Counted from the first letter of the stretch, positions 25,382 to 34,620 are shown. The stretch: 49,162 nt of DNA from Saprospiraceae bacterium (GCA_020436835.1 JAGQWZ010000272.1:1-49162), one strand, 5' to 3'. The notes: generated from the sequence alone by a model not told the origin. Numbers and translations: made by a program.

Positions 25382-27487
25382 ATGCCCGGATTTCATCTGC
25401 CACACCTTCTCCTGTCTCTTGCACTGATAGGATATCTTACGGTGCGATTTACCTGCACCGCTTTTAGCCAGGAAGACTCTTTGTCTCAAATTCCGGGATA
25501 CATACAAGACCAGATCGAAACATTGCTCAGTGATTCGGAGTCGGAGGCCGATTTTGACTTTAATGATTTGGGGGAAGCCTTCAGATACCACCTGACCCAC
25601 CCTCTTCACATCAATAGAGCTTCCGAAGGTGATCTGGAAGCGCTAAACCTGTTAAACGATATTCAAATAGCTGATTTTCTTCATTACAGAGATGAACTGG
25701 GAGCGCTGGAAAGTATTCAGGAGCTACAAGCCATCCCTTCTTTCGATCTGAATACCATTGAAAGAATTCTTCCTTTTATTACGATCGAGGATGATAGAAT
25801 ATTCGATGGCCGTTCCTTTTCAAAGATGTTGATCCGGGGTAGAAATGAGCTGTATCTGAGGAGTTCGCGGGTACTCGAACAACAGCAAGGGTATAGATCT
25901 ATCGACAACCAGCCTCCGAAATACCTGGGTAATCAGAATCAATATTATGTTCGCTTCAAACACCAGTTTGAGCAGAATCTGAGCTATGGATTCACGCTGG
26001 AGAAAGATCCGGGTGAACCATTTTTCAATGATGTCAATAAAAATGGATTTGACTATAGCAACTTTCATCTCTTTGTGAGAAACCTCAATCAGGTAGTTCA
26101 TACCGTGGCAATAGGTGATTATTCGGTATCCCTGGGTCAGGGCCTGATTATGCACTCCGGATATGGAGGGGGTAAGAGTTCATTTGTAACCAAAATAAAG
26201 CGAGGGGGCCGGACATTACGCCCATATACTTCGGTCAATGAGGCGGCAGCTCTCAGAGGTGTAGCCACTACTTTCAACTTGAATCCAATTTCGATTACCG
26301 TGTTTGCGTCGCGCCGCAAGCAGGATGGTAATGTTCTTGTTGATTCCTCAGATGGGCCGGAAAGTATTCAATCTTTTTCCTCCCTGCAGATTTCAGGACT
26401 TCACCGGACAACAAATGAAATAGAGGACAAGCGGGCGATTCAACATCAGGTCATTGGAACAAGACTTCACTTCAAAAAAAGATCTGTTGCCATAGGCCTC
26501 AATGCGCTCAACAACCATTTTGATCAACCATTTGAAAGAAACCTCCTTCCCTATAACAGATTCTATTTTCGTGGATCAAGTCTGTCAAATGCGAGCCTGG
26601 ATTATGGCTATCGATTTAGAAATTTTAATTTTTTTGGTGAAATAGCCGCCAGTGATAATGGTGCCATTGGGCAAACCCATGGGCTGCTGATGGGTTTGAG
26701 TCGCTATGTGGACCTAGCTCTTTTATACCGGAATCTGGCTCCCAGATACCAGGCATTGCAGGCCACTCCTTTCATTGAGTCTTCACAGGCAAACAATGAA
26801 AAAGGCATTTATGTGGGTAGTGAAATTAAAATAAACCCCTCATTTTGGATCAGCGTCTATGCTGACTACTGGAGCCATCCCTGGTTGCGTTTTAATGCAG
26901 ATGCTCCTTCAAACGGTAAGGAACATTTTATCCGCCTTACTTACTATAAAAAGAGAAGACTGGAAGCCTATCTGCAAATTCGCTCGGAGAGCAAAGCAAT
27001 TAATTTCCGTACGGATGTTGATCACGTCAACCGGATTGGACTCAGAGACAGGAAAAATATTCGCTTTCACCTATCCCAAAAGGTTCATCAAAACCTGGAG
27101 CTCCGAAACCGGATTGAGTTCTCCAAAGTAGATCTGGCAGGAGGTCCTGAAAGTAACGGATTTTTGATCTATCAGGACATCATTTACAAATCAATCAAGC
27201 TTCCACTGTCCTTCACCACCCGTCTATGTTATTTTGATACGGACGATTATTCCTCCCGCATCTATGCCTATGAAAATGACATCTTATATAGCTTTTCGAT
27301 TCCTGCATTCTTCAATGAAGGATTGCGTTATTATCTGAATCTAAGATATCGATTCCGGAACTTCACTCTTGAAGCCCGAATGGAACAAACCCGTTACAGA
27401 AATCAGGAAACAATCAGTTCTGGCGGTGAGGAGATAACCGGAAATAAACGAACACGTATTAAATTACAGTGTCGATTTGCCTTCTAG
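25382..27487 (+). CDS. Helix-hairpin-helix domain plus outer-membrane barrel-like protein
   Basis: The 701-residue protein starts with a signal peptide (LLLSLALIGYL, cleavage near FSQ). A ComEA-like helix-hairpin-helix region lies at about residues 70-140: HINRASEGDLEALNLLND, then FLHYRDELGALESIQELQAI. The remaining ~550 residues alternate aromatic/charged strands such as YYVRFKHQFEQNLSYGF and end in RIKLQCRFAF, a terminal Phe typical of outer-membrane barrels. HHH motifs usually contact DNA or act as protein modules; in an exported Bacteroidota barrel this could mean DNA uptake or simple packing. The ATG lies directly behind the previous gene's terminator, so its own promoter is unclear. Substrate and role are unknown. 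Confidence 0.78.
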   Translation: MPGFHLPHLLLSLALIGYLTVRFTCTAFSQEDSLSQIPGYIQDQIETLLSDSESEADFDFNDLGEAFRYHLTHPLHINRASEGDLEALNLLNDIQIADFLHYRDELGALESIQELQAIPSFDLNTIERILPFITIEDDRIFDGRSFSKMLIRGRNELYLRSSRVLEQQQGYRSIDNQPPKYLGNQNQYYVRFKHQFEQNLSYGFTLEKDPGEPFFNDVNKNGFDYSNFHLFVRNLNQVVHTVAIGDYSVSLGQGLIMHSGYGGGKSSFVTKIKRGGRTLRPYTSVNEAAALRGVATTFNLNPISITVFASRRKQDGNVLVDSSDGPESIQSFSSLQISGLHRTTNEIEDKRAIQHQVIGTRLHFKKRSVAIGLNALNNHFDQPFERNLLPYNRFYFRGSSLSNASLDYGYRFRNFNFFGEIAASDNGAIGQTHGLLMGLSRYVDLALLYRNLAPRYQALQATPFIESSQANNEKGIYVGSEIKINPSFWISVYADYWSHPWLRFNADAPSNGKEHFIRLTYYKKRRLEAYLQIRSESKAINFRTDVDHVNRIGLRDRKNIRFHLSQKVHQNLELRNRIEFSKVDLAGGPESNGFLIYQDIIYKSIKLPLSFTTRLCYFDTDDYSSRIYAYENDILYSFSIPAFFNEGLRYYLNLRYRFRNFTLEARMEQTRYRNQETISSGGEEITGNKRTRIKLQCRFAF

Positions 27488-27538
27488 TATTGGAAGTGGT
27501 TAATTTTTAATTTCCAGGAATCTTCATCTGGATAATTT

Positions 27539-27760
27539 TTAAGGTCTCTGGGATAATTCCAAAAAATAATAGCTATTTAATGCTTGTTCACTTTCACTAT
27601 AAAATAAAGGGGTAGCATCGATATTTTGCGCATCCAGGTTCTCCCGATAATCTTTGGGAACCATTTTCGCCATTTGAGGTAACACCCCAAAATAAAAAAT
27701 GGAAAGCAGAAGAAGGTATAATACAAACCTGGCAAAGCCTTTAAATTCGAATTTATCCAT
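27539..27760 (-). CDS. Small membrane protein coupled to the YeiH-type transporter
   Basis: This 73-residue protein starts at the ATG at 27760, one base after the transporter's stop (TGAGATG arrangement), so it is almost certainly co-translated. An upstream in-frame start at 27793 would overlap the transporter. It has one clear membrane helix (about residues 12-30, LYLLLLSIFYFGVLP) and a polar tail. No family is recognised. It may be an accessory subunit of the transporter, by position only. Confidence 0.62.
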   Translation of the reverse strand: MDKFEFKGFARFVLYLLLLSIFYFGVLPQMAKMVPKDYRENLDAQNIDATPLFYSESEQALNSYYFLELSQRP

Positions 27761-27761
27761 C

Positions 27762-29462
27762 TCAAATAGATTCCGTAATCTCCGGAAAAACAAGATAAAA
27801 CATAATATACGCCATTAATAAAGTCAACATTAAATTAAAAGCCTGGCCACATATATATAAAATGAATGGCTTGCCCCCGGTAAAATGAGATTTAAGTTCC
27901 TTAAAATTAGTCGACAGCCCAATACTTACAAATGCCAGACAAAACAACCATCCTCTTAGCCGGCTGGTGAAGCCACCAATGACTCCGTGATCTAGTAAGG
28001 AGTAAGCCATGTGGCTGTTTAAAAGAGCATAAATAATAGAGAATAAAATGGATGCTCCAATAAAGCCCAGGACGAATTTTGGGAAACGCCTCCAGATTTC
28101 ACCAGCTCCAACTTTTTCTCCGGATCCTGCGCCCATTCTTGTAAAGTAGATCGCCACTCCAAAGGCAATGACCCCAATTAATATATTTTGAATCATTTTG
28201 ATTGTGGCTGCCACATTCAGTGCAGCATCTCCCAGAAATGCACCGGCAGCTACCACGGCACCGGTAGCGTCAATCGTTCCTCCGATCCAGGCACCTCCAA
28301 GTACCTCTGGCATCCCCAACCCATTAATAACCATTGGTAGGACGACCATCATTATGGAGGTAAAAACCATGGACAGCCCCACTGCAAGTGTCAGCTCCTC
28401 CTTGGTGGCTTTGCACGCGGCTGCCGTGGCCACAGCTGCGCTTACCCCACAGACACTCATATCGGCAGAAATTGTCATATTTAACGTTTTCGAACCTATT
28501 TTCAGAACTCTCTGCCCAAACCAATAGGTAGTGATTAAAACAATTGGCGTCACCACCCAGGCGACAAAAATACCTGGCAGTCCAATAGCTAAAACTTTAC
28601 TCATTAATATTTCGGCGCCCAGTATTACCAATCCTGTCTTAATATAGAGTTCCGTACTTAGAGCGGATTTAATGGTATCCCCCACCCCTACCGTATTGCT
28701 GATTAATAATCCCAATACGATCGCCCAGGCTGCGTATCCAATTCCCAGATCTTTGATCGTGGATTGCCCTGCGAGCCAGTGTGAGACGGTGCCAATAAAA
28801 AATACGAAGGCAAATCCCTTAAGAAAAGTCACAAATTTCACCCCCATTCGCAAATGAGCAAAGCCAAATAATAGACTAAGAAATCCAAATAGAAGTAAGA
28901 GAAATAACCACCGGGAATAGGATTTCGTCTTGAATTTCTTCTCTATGCCGGCACTCTTGCCCATTGCATTTCGCCAATCAGCGATTGCCTTTATTGCCAG
29001 ACCATTTTTAGTACCATCTGAAAAGCCGACTTCCGCGGCCCGTTGTTCAGCTTGCCGGGCTTCCTCTTTGAGAGTGGCTATTTCCTCCTGAGTCTTCTGA
29101 TATGCTTCGGAACTACTTCTACTGATCTGATCAGCCTCTCCGGCAGAAAGCTGCATTGAGGCCAGCGGATTCGACTTCCAGGATCCGGGTTTATCGGTCA
29201 GGTTTTTAAGGAAGGTACCAACGGCGTTTTTGCTACCCTGGATCGCCTGCAGGTGATCGTAAGCCTCATACCATTCTACAGATTTAAATTCGGGATTGAC
29301 TTTTGCAGATGTTTCCAGATCCTCAATATATTGGGTTTGTGCTTCATTTATCTCCCGGTAGCCGGTAATAAAGTAGATGATTAAGCCGGCAAGTAAAATA
29401 AGTACACCCAAAAGTATGGCATGGAAATCTTCGGATCGGCTAAATTGATTATCGACTGACAT
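27762..29462 (-). CDS. YeiH-type (putative sulfate exporter family) membrane transporter with N-terminal extension
   Basis: This 566-residue protein has the YeiH/UPF0324 core from about residue 190 on: ten or so helices with the family features [46 protein letters not shown] and [18 protein letters not shown]. In front lies an N-terminal helix (about residues 15-35) and a ~150-residue hydrophilic, coiled-coil-like stretch (Glu/Ala-rich, [19 protein letters not shown]). Ordinary YeiH proteins have about 330-350 residues, so the extension is the notable part. The family is annotated as sulfate exporters on thin evidence; the substrate is unknown. A 73-residue membrane protein is coupled to its 3' end. 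Confidence 0.85.
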   Translation of the reverse strand: MSVDNQFSRSEDFHAILLGVLILLAGLIIYFITGYREINEAQTQYIEDLETSAKVNPEFKSVEWYEAYDHLQAIQGSKNAVGTFLKNLTDKPGSWKSNPLASMQLSAGEADQISRSSSEAYQKTQEEIATLKEEARQAEQRAAEVGFSDGTKNGLAIKAIADWRNAMGKSAGIEKKFKTKSYSRWLFLLLLFGFLSLLFGFAHLRMGVKFVTFLKGFAFVFFIGTVSHWLAGQSTIKDLGIGYAAWAIVLGLLISNTVGVGDTIKSALSTELYIKTGLVILGAEILMSKVLAIGLPGIFVAWVVTPIVLITTYWFGQRVLKIGSKTLNMTISADMSVCGVSAAVATAAACKATKEELTLAVGLSMVFTSIMMVVLPMVINGLGMPEVLGGAWIGGTIDATGAVVAAGAFLGDAALNVAATIKMIQNILIGVIAFGVAIYFTRMGAGSGEKVGAGEIWRRFPKFVLGFIGASILFSIIYALLNSHMAYSLLDHGVIGGFTSRLRGWLFCLAFVSIGLSTNFKELKSHFTGGKPFILYICGQAFNLMLTLLMAYIMFYLVFPEITESI

Positions 29463-29549
29463 ACAAAGCAGTATTACATAAGTAAGGAAGAGGTAAAATA
29501 GATAACTTTAAGCAATTGTAAAATGACCTGATTCACAGAGGCCACCTCT

Positions 29550-30050
29550 TTAGAGCAATTTCTGCATGATGACTACGTCGACCCAACGGCCATCCTTGAA
29601 TCCTACTTCGTTTTGTGTGCCAACTATGGTATATCCCAACTTGAGATTGTAGGCGATACTGATCTCATTTGTTGCAATGATTTTTGCATGCACATGATGA
29701 TATCCCAGGCGTTTGCATTCTTCCAAAATGAATTTCTTAAACGGAGACCCAAAACCTCTATTCACGTATTCACGTCGGAGAAAAACGGATGTCTCACAGG
29801 TATATGCATAGCCCTCCTTTTCATGATATTTTCGTATCCATCCCCATCCCAATATTTCATTTCCGTAAGATAGCATATACGCTTTCTCACGGTGATTGAA
29901 GGCCTGTAGAATAGCTTCGATTTCATCAACCGAAAAGGTTCTTTCCCACAGCGTGACCATGCCGACAGAAATATTCTCGTTCAGAATTTCACTGATTTTT
30001 GGGGCATCATCAAGGGTAGCAGGAAGATATCTGAGCTGGTTCTCAGCCAT
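29550..30050 (-). CDS. GNAT-family N-acetyltransferase (phosphinothricin-acetyltransferase-like)
   Basis: This 166-residue cytoplasmic acetyltransferase should use acetyl-CoA. The GNAT core is visible: an N-terminal RYLPATLDDAPKISEILN segment, the motif A region with FLRREYVNRGFGSPFKKFIL (acetyl-CoA pyrophosphate loop RGFGS), then HVHAKIIATNEISIAYNLKLGY and a GRWVDVVIMQK end. This ending resembles the PAT/MddA subgroup that acetylates phosphinothricin, methionine sulfone and related amino acids. It starts at ATG 30050, six bases after the rhodanese stop, so the two form an operon. Confidence 0.86.
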   Translation of the reverse strand: MAENQLRYLPATLDDAPKISEILNENISVGMVTLWERTFSVDEIEAILQAFNHREKAYMLSYGNEILGWGWIRKYHEKEGYAYTCETSVFLRREYVNRGFGSPFKKFILEECKRLGYHHVHAKIIATNEISIAYNLKLGYTIVGTQNEVGFKDGRWVDVVIMQKLL

Positions 30051-30056
30051 GACGTT

Positions 30057-30431
30057 TCAGGAAAAAGTGAATTTACCCAAACGCTGTTCCCACGCCGACA
30101 AACCGCCATCCAGATTTCGCAGGTCTGTGAATCCCCAATTCTTCATAAGAATACTGGTTCTTAAACTGCGGCGGCCAGTCCGGCAAAAAATAAAGTAAGC
30201 TTTCTCACGGTCCAGTTTCTCCAGGATGTCCAAAAATCCCTCCGCCAGGTAATCGATGTGCATGGCGTTAGGTAGTGATCCGGTATTCCATTCTTCCCGC
30301 GTTCTCACATCGATCAGGATCCCATTATTCTCTCGCAGAAATGTTTCCCGGAATTCTTCCGGAGATAGATTAACTATTTCCTTTTTCAGTTGTTGCCATC
30401 TTGGAATTTCACATGCATTACTGTTTTCCAT
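30057..30431 (-). CDS. Rhodanese-like sulfurtransferase domain protein
   Basis: This 124-residue single-domain rhodanese has IDVRTREEWNTGSLPNAMHI (family CH2A motif, about residues 40-59) and the active-site loop CRTGRRS with the catalytic Cys near residue 84, then a GGLSAWEQ end. It could carry persulfide sulfur in the cytoplasm; there is no signal peptide. It is the first gene of a two-gene unit with the GNAT enzyme and is divergent from the membrane methyltransferase-like gene. Confidence 0.9.
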   Translation of the reverse strand: MENSNACEIPRWQQLKKEIVNLSPEEFRETFLRENNGILIDVRTREEWNTGSLPNAMHIDYLAEGFLDILEKLDREKAYFIFCRTGRRSLRTSILMKNWGFTDLRNLDGGLSAWEQRLGKFTFS

Positions 30432-30469
30432 AGCTTAATTTCTTACTTTCAAAGATAAGCGATTTATTT

Positions 30470-31039
30470 GTGCTCTACTTTCTATTCCTGGTATCACTCA
30501 CTCTATACTTCTTTCTGCACAGTTGGTTAGCATCCAAGACAGCCAGGTCGATTTTTGTTAGATCCGGTATTATCTGGTCCTATCGTATTTTCTACAATAT
30601 ATTCTCCCTGATCACGCTCATTCCGATATTCCTCCTATATCTAGGGTCCGAACACCGTAATTATCTAGACTCTGATTTGATTAAATTATTGGGACTTGCA
30701 GTAATCATTCTAAGCCTCCTGTTGTTCCGGAGTTGTATTCCCCTGTACAATTGGCATCAGTTTTCAGGGCTTACTTCTTCCCAAAAAACTGACTTCGTTC
30801 GCAAGGGGATACTGGGTCGATTGCGGCACCCTCTTTATCTGGCGACGATTCTTTTCGTTGGTGGAATTTGTATGATCGAACTAAATCTTTGGAGCATCTC
30901 CGCCTGGGTAATCATGGTATGGTATATTCTCATCGGAATTAAACTAGAAGAAAAGAAACTCATAGAAGAACATGGTACCAAATACATCAATTACAGGAAA
31001 GAAGTACCCATGTTAATACCCCGCCTCAGGCGCAACTGA
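30470..31039 (+). CDS. Isoprenylcysteine-methyltransferase/NnrU-like integral membrane protein
   Basis: This 189-residue protein has four or five membrane helices and the C-terminal signature of the ICMT/phospholipid-methyltransferase superfamily: GRLRHPLYLATILFVGG at about residues 117-133 and EEKKLIEEHGTKYINYRKEV near the end, which in relatives bind S-adenosylmethionine. The start is GTG at 30470; there is no ATG before the first helix. A TACTTTCA sequence 20 bases upstream could be a weak -7 box. It lies alone between divergent and convergent neighbours. Substrate unknown; a NnrU or methyltransferase role is inferred from family only. Confidence 0.78.
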   Translation: MLYFLFLVSLTLYFFLHSWLASKTARSIFVRSGIIWSYRIFYNIFSLITLIPIFLLYLGSEHRNYLDSDLIKLLGLAVIILSLLLFRSCIPLYNWHQFSGLTSSQKTDFVRKGILGRLRHPLYLATILFVGGICMIELNLWSISAWVIMVWYILIGIKLEEKKLIEEHGTKYINYRKEVPMLIPRLRRN

Positions 31040-31048
31040 GGTACTGTT

Positions 31049-31369
31049 TCACATATTACACTGGCAATTTTCCAAACATTCAATGATGAGGGAAACGTCG
31101 CGCTCCTTCAATGAATACAGCATACTTCGCCCATCTCGTTTCACACTCAAGATCCCCTTCAACTTCATGTTTTGCAGGTGATGAGAAGTCAGAGACTGTT
31201 CTGATCCCAGCATCTCACAAATATCTGAGACAGAAAGCCGTGCATGCTGCTCCAGAAGATGAATGATCCCCAATCGCAAAGGATGTGCCACTGTCTTAAG
31301 GATATAAGCGATCCGTTCTAATTTGTCCGCTTCCTTGTCATTAAGCACCAGATTCGATTTGCCTTCCAT
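31049..31369 (-). CDS. ArsR-family winged-helix regulator
   Basis: From the ATG at 31369 the protein has 106 residues. It has the ArsR layout: AYILKTVAHPLRLGIIHLLE (helix 1-2), VSDICEMLGSEQSLTSHHLQNMKLKGIL (recognition helix) and a wing VKRDGRSMLYSL. It lacks the ELCVCD-type metal site of ArsR itself; the only Cys are one in the recognition region and a C-terminal ECLENCQC cluster. An in-frame ATG at 31435 would add 22 residues forming one membrane-like helix (LAFALTGLAVSIPIVYLYI), which would be unusual. It is divergent from the deacylase gene and may control it. Confidence 0.85.
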   Translation of the reverse strand: MEGKSNLVLNDKEADKLERIAYILKTVAHPLRLGIIHLLEQHARLSVSDICEMLGSEQSLTSHHLQNMKLKGILSVKRDGRSMLYSLKERDVSLIIECLENCQCNM

Positions 31370-31480
31370 GATATAAAGATAGACAATTGGTATCGATACT
31401 GCCAGTCCAGTTAATGCAAATGCCAGATTTATCATAGATAGCTACTTACAATGTCGCATCCATGACTTATCTTGACAGCG

Positions 31481-33037
31481 ATGCATAAATGGTTAATGTT
31501 GGTCCTGTTTCTCTGTTCCCAGTGCCAATGGGAGCATACCGGTTCGTTTGAAGCAGTTTGTGCCAAATTCGAGGGCAAATTTGATTATGCCATTATCGAA
31601 GGAAAGGTAATTGATGGAACGGGTTCACCGGCCAGAGTTGCCGATATACTTGTGCAAGGAGATAGCATCGTATATGTTGGACCGGTAGACACGAGTCGGA
31701 TCCAGGCTAAAATGATTTATGCTACCGGACAATTGATTACGCCCGGGTTCATTGATGTTCATGCCCACGGAGACCCGTTTGAGGATGATTTCAGTAACTT
31801 TCTTTCCATGGGAGTTACGACGATAGTTCTTGGCCAGGATGGCCGGAGTCCCGTATCAGCTTTCGAAGATCCCAATTCGTTTTTTGATTCATTACAGCAA
31901 AAAAGTTTCATGATTAACCTGGCTTTCTTATCTGGCCATGGAGATCTGAGACAAAAGGTTCAGAAGGGTAAGCAGTCTGAACTTTCAATGGAGGAATTAA
32001 GTGAGATGCTAAGAATACTTCGCACAGAAATGATCGCCGGCACCTTTGGCCTCAGTACGGGCCTGGAATATTTTCCGGGATTTCTCGCAGACCGGCAGGA
32101 ACTGGATAGTATGGCCCTCACTGTGAGTCATGAGCAGGGATTGATCATGAGTCATCTCCGCAGTGAAGATGATGACAAAATGAATGCTTCCATAAATGAA
32201 CTGCTTGCACAGGGACAACACTGCCAGGTACATGTTAGCCACCTAAAAGTTGTCTATGGACAACAAGAGAGCCGGGCAGAAGAGATCCTGGATCGGCTGG
32301 AGAAGGCCGCTGAATCGGGAATCGAGGTATCTGCTGATGTTTATCCTTATGCTGCAAGTTATACGGGTATAGGGATTGTCTTTCCGGAATGGGCGAAGAC
32401 GAGATCCGATTTTGAAAATGCAATTCAGACCAGGCAACAAGAGCTCAGAGAGTTCCTATATCAAAAGATCATGGACCGGAATGGACCGGAAGCAACCCTA
32501 TTTGCCACCCGGCCTTTTACCGGAAAAACCCTGGCAGAAGTGGCCAATGAATCAGGCCAGGACTTTGTGGACATCCTGCTGAAGATCGGACCCACCGGAG
32601 CCTCCGGAGCTTATTTTGTGATGAATGAATCCATTCAGGAACGATTTATAGTAGATCCTAACACTATGATAAGTTCGGATGGCGGTCCCAACTTAAGACA
32701 TCCTCGCTCTTATGGTGCTTTTGCTAAGATCATTCAGAAATTTGTCATGGATGAAAAAAAGCTTTCCCTGGAATCAGCCATCCGGAAAATGACCAGTCTC
32801 AGTGCAGAAACAGTACATCTAACTAATCGTGGCGCACTAAAACCGGGTTATAAAGCAGATATACTTGTTTTTAATCCTGAGGAAATTGTGGCTAATTCGA
32901 CCTATGAAAATCCGTTCGAACCTGCTACCGGATTCTCCACCGTTATGGTAAACGGGGCTCTGGTGAAAGATCAGAACAAAATCGTGCATTGGGACACAGG
33001 TAGAATTCTGCGTAAGTCAATCTCCGTGGCCAAATAA
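31481..33037 (+). CDS. Amidohydrolase, N-acyl-D-amino-acid deacylase family
   Basis: The protein has 518 residues from the ATG at 31481 (a TTG at 31472 would add three). It has an N-terminal hydrophobic segment with Cys residues (LMLVLFLCSQC), either a signal peptide or an atypical lipoprotein signal. The amidohydrolase marks follow: PGFIDVHAHGDP with the HxH metal pair near residue 93, GLSTGLEY, LIMSHLRSE, QVHVSHLKVV with a metal His, and SSDGG with the catalytic Asp. This order fits D-aminoacylase/N-acyl-D-amino-acid deacylase (hydrolysing N-acyl-D-amino acids). Export suggests use of cell-wall or dietary D-amino acid derivatives. Divergent ArsR gene upstream. Confidence 0.88.
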   Translation: MHKWLMLVLFLCSQCQWEHTGSFEAVCAKFEGKFDYAIIEGKVIDGTGSPARVADILVQGDSIVYVGPVDTSRIQAKMIYATGQLITPGFIDVHAHGDPFEDDFSNFLSMGVTTIVLGQDGRSPVSAFEDPNSFFDSLQQKSFMINLAFLSGHGDLRQKVQKGKQSELSMEELSEMLRILRTEMIAGTFGLSTGLEYFPGFLADRQELDSMALTVSHEQGLIMSHLRSEDDDKMNASINELLAQGQHCQVHVSHLKVVYGQQESRAEEILDRLEKAAESGIEVSADVYPYAASYTGIGIVFPEWAKTRSDFENAIQTRQQELREFLYQKIMDRNGPEATLFATRPFTGKTLAEVANESGQDFVDILLKIGPTGASGAYFVMNESIQERFIVDPNTMISSDGGPNLRHPRSYGAFAKIIQKFVMDEKKLSLESAIRKMTSLSAETVHLTNRGALKPGYKADILVFNPEEIVANSTYENPFEPATGFSTVMVNGALVKDQNKIVHWDTGRILRKSISVAK

Positions 33038-33422
33038 AATCTGACCCATTACCCAGACCAATCATTTTGTATCTGTTTAAAGCAGTGATCGTAATTTACA
33101 ATTGATCAGAAAACTACAAATATGGATATTAACTAATAATTTTTGACCATGATTTGTAATTCAAATTAGCTAAAAAAATATAAGTTTTTTTGTTTGGATG
33201 TTTGCATTCTTTTTAACGAACTTCATGGCGCACTAAAACCTATTTGTTAACCCGTTTCAAACCGTGAAACCCAAATGCGACTCTTAAACCCGTATATCAT
33301 TTCCCATCGATTTTGGTAGGTTAAATCCATAAACTAGTGTGAAGAACACTTCATCCTGGTTACTGTGTGTTGTCCACGCACCGTTTATTTCCTATTATTA
33401 ATCGAATCCATCCAAACCCGTT
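33038..33422 (+). other. 385-base gap with no gene seen
   Basis: This A/T-rich stretch between the deacylase and the first secreted repeat protein contains no ORF with coding character and no hairpin-plus-T-run that I can see. It is probably the upstream region of the gene at 33423, but I could not find a convincing -33/-7 pair. Confidence 0.5.
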
Positions 33423-34205
33423 ATGAAAACTGCAGAGAACTCCTGTGCGTATAATCGAGATTATACCCGTTTAGGTAAACTACTTATTTTACCCCTGCTG
33501 GTAATCTTAAATATTGCTGCATTGTCCGGAAAAGGTGCAGAAAATCGCATTCCATTTTTTAAGGTCCCTGAATTAAACACTCAATTTCATTTGCTACCCG
33601 GGATTTTAAACCCAAATGATACATCGGAAGCTGCGCAAAATACTACCCAAAGAGAGGTCATTCAAAAAACCGAGCAAACACAGGCAGCTCAAATTCAGTT
33701 CCTTGGTGTTCCAGATGATATTATTCTCAATTGTGGTGAACCACTGCCCGAATGGCCAGTCGTGACCGCAAAAGATCATCAGGTGGAATTTCAGGTATTT
33801 CCCGGTGAAAAGGTCAATTTCACTCCATGTGGTGGAAGGAACATCATCCGAAGCTGGAGTGTCCGTAATGCCGCAGGTAATACCATCACCAAAAATCAAA
33901 ACATTTCATTTTCAGACAGCGAGGCACCGCTCTTGGATATCGGTAATGACACCATTGTGCACCAGGAAGTGGATCTTCCCCTGCCCTTTTATGAGGCTAG
34001 TGATCAGGGATGTAGCTCCTTTGTTGTCGATATTACTGAAGAAGAGTACAGCTTGAAAAAAGGTACGACATCCGTATTACGGAAATTCGTGGCAACGGAT
34101 GGATGTGGTAATACTACTACTAAGATTCAACATATCCATATTGAAACCGATGATCCAAAGCTCGAATCAAAGACCAAATCAGTTTCATCATTAGAGTATA
34201 GATAG
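33423..34205 (+). CDS. Secreted Cys-repeat protein A
   Basis: This 260-residue protein has an N-terminal signal or anchor (LLILPLLVILNIAAL at about residues 19-33), a low-complexity Gln/Thr-rich linker and two beta-domain-like segments. The first begins with LNCGEPLPEWPVV; the second ends with ATDGCGNTTTKIQHI. This is the HYR/Ig-like 'cohesive surface repeat' style, as in Bacteroidota adhesins. The same CG-x-x-LP-[ED]-WP block and GCGN block recur in the next gene, so they are paralogous. There is no T9SS tail and no catalytic motif. It is followed by a terminator. Function unknown, surface or extracellular location inferred. Confidence 0.68.
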   Translation: MKTAENSCAYNRDYTRLGKLLILPLLVILNIAALSGKGAENRIPFFKVPELNTQFHLLPGILNPNDTSEAAQNTTQREVIQKTEQTQAAQIQFLGVPDDIILNCGEPLPEWPVVTAKDHQVEFQVFPGEKVNFTPCGGRNIIRSWSVRNAAGNTITKNQNISFSDSEAPLLDIGNDTIVHQEVDLPLPFYEASDQGCSSFVVDITEEEYSLKKGTTSVLRKFVATDGCGNTTTKIQHIHIETDDPKLESKTKSVSSLEYR

Positions 34206-34313
34206 AAAGATTTTACGCCAAAGCATAAGAGAAAATACCGATATGAATCATTATATTGAGTTGAAATTTTATTCAAAAGCCAATAGGGATCCCGATCAAC
34301 TTCCTATTGTACC

Positions 34314-34352
34314 GGCAGACAGTATTCTTGCGAGTATTTGTCTGCCTTTTTT
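34314..34352 (+). terminator. Intrinsic terminator after secreted repeat protein A
   Basis: GGCAGACA (34314-34321) pairs perfectly with TGTCTGCC (34339-34346), with a 17-base loop, followed by six T's. It lies about 110 bases after the stop of the gene at 33423. Confidence 0.8.
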
Positions 34353-34414
34353 ATGTACAAAGTCTCCAAATATTTTTTGTCCAAAACTCTAAACGGTTTG
34401 AGGGTTAATAGCCT

Positions 34415-34438
34415 GTCGGCGCACGAAGGTGCGCCGAC
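34415..34438. repeat. GC-rich perfect hairpin (10-bp stem, 4-base loop)
   Basis: GTCGGCGCAC and GTGCGCCGAC flank a GAAG loop. The stem is perfect and far more GC-rich than its surroundings. No T-run follows on either side, so it is not an ordinary terminator. It looks like a REP-type palindrome or a structured leader for the gene downstream. A second weaker stem (GGTTC at about 34471-34475 with GAGCC at about 34484-34488) follows. Confidence 0.7.
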
Positions 34439-34620
34439 CCTCTTTCTCCAAAGCATAGGGAGAGCCCGCTGGTTCTAATTGAGGAGCCCTACCGTTGGAA
34501 AAAAGTCCGAATGAATTAATATAGTTCGAACCAGAAATGCGATGCGCCTTCAATCCTTCTATAGTATTGACCCGAGTTTGTTCAAAATTATTAGATTTAA
34601 TCAGCCCGAACCGATCAAAA

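Noticed and set aside
28198..28527. 109-residue plus-strand ORF inside the YeiH-type transporter
   Set aside because: Ala/Thr-rich shadow of the membrane helices read on the opposite strand.
33038..33422. Possible small RNA or gene in the 385-base gap
   Set aside because: No hairpin-plus-T-run, no promoter pair and no coding-like frame seen.
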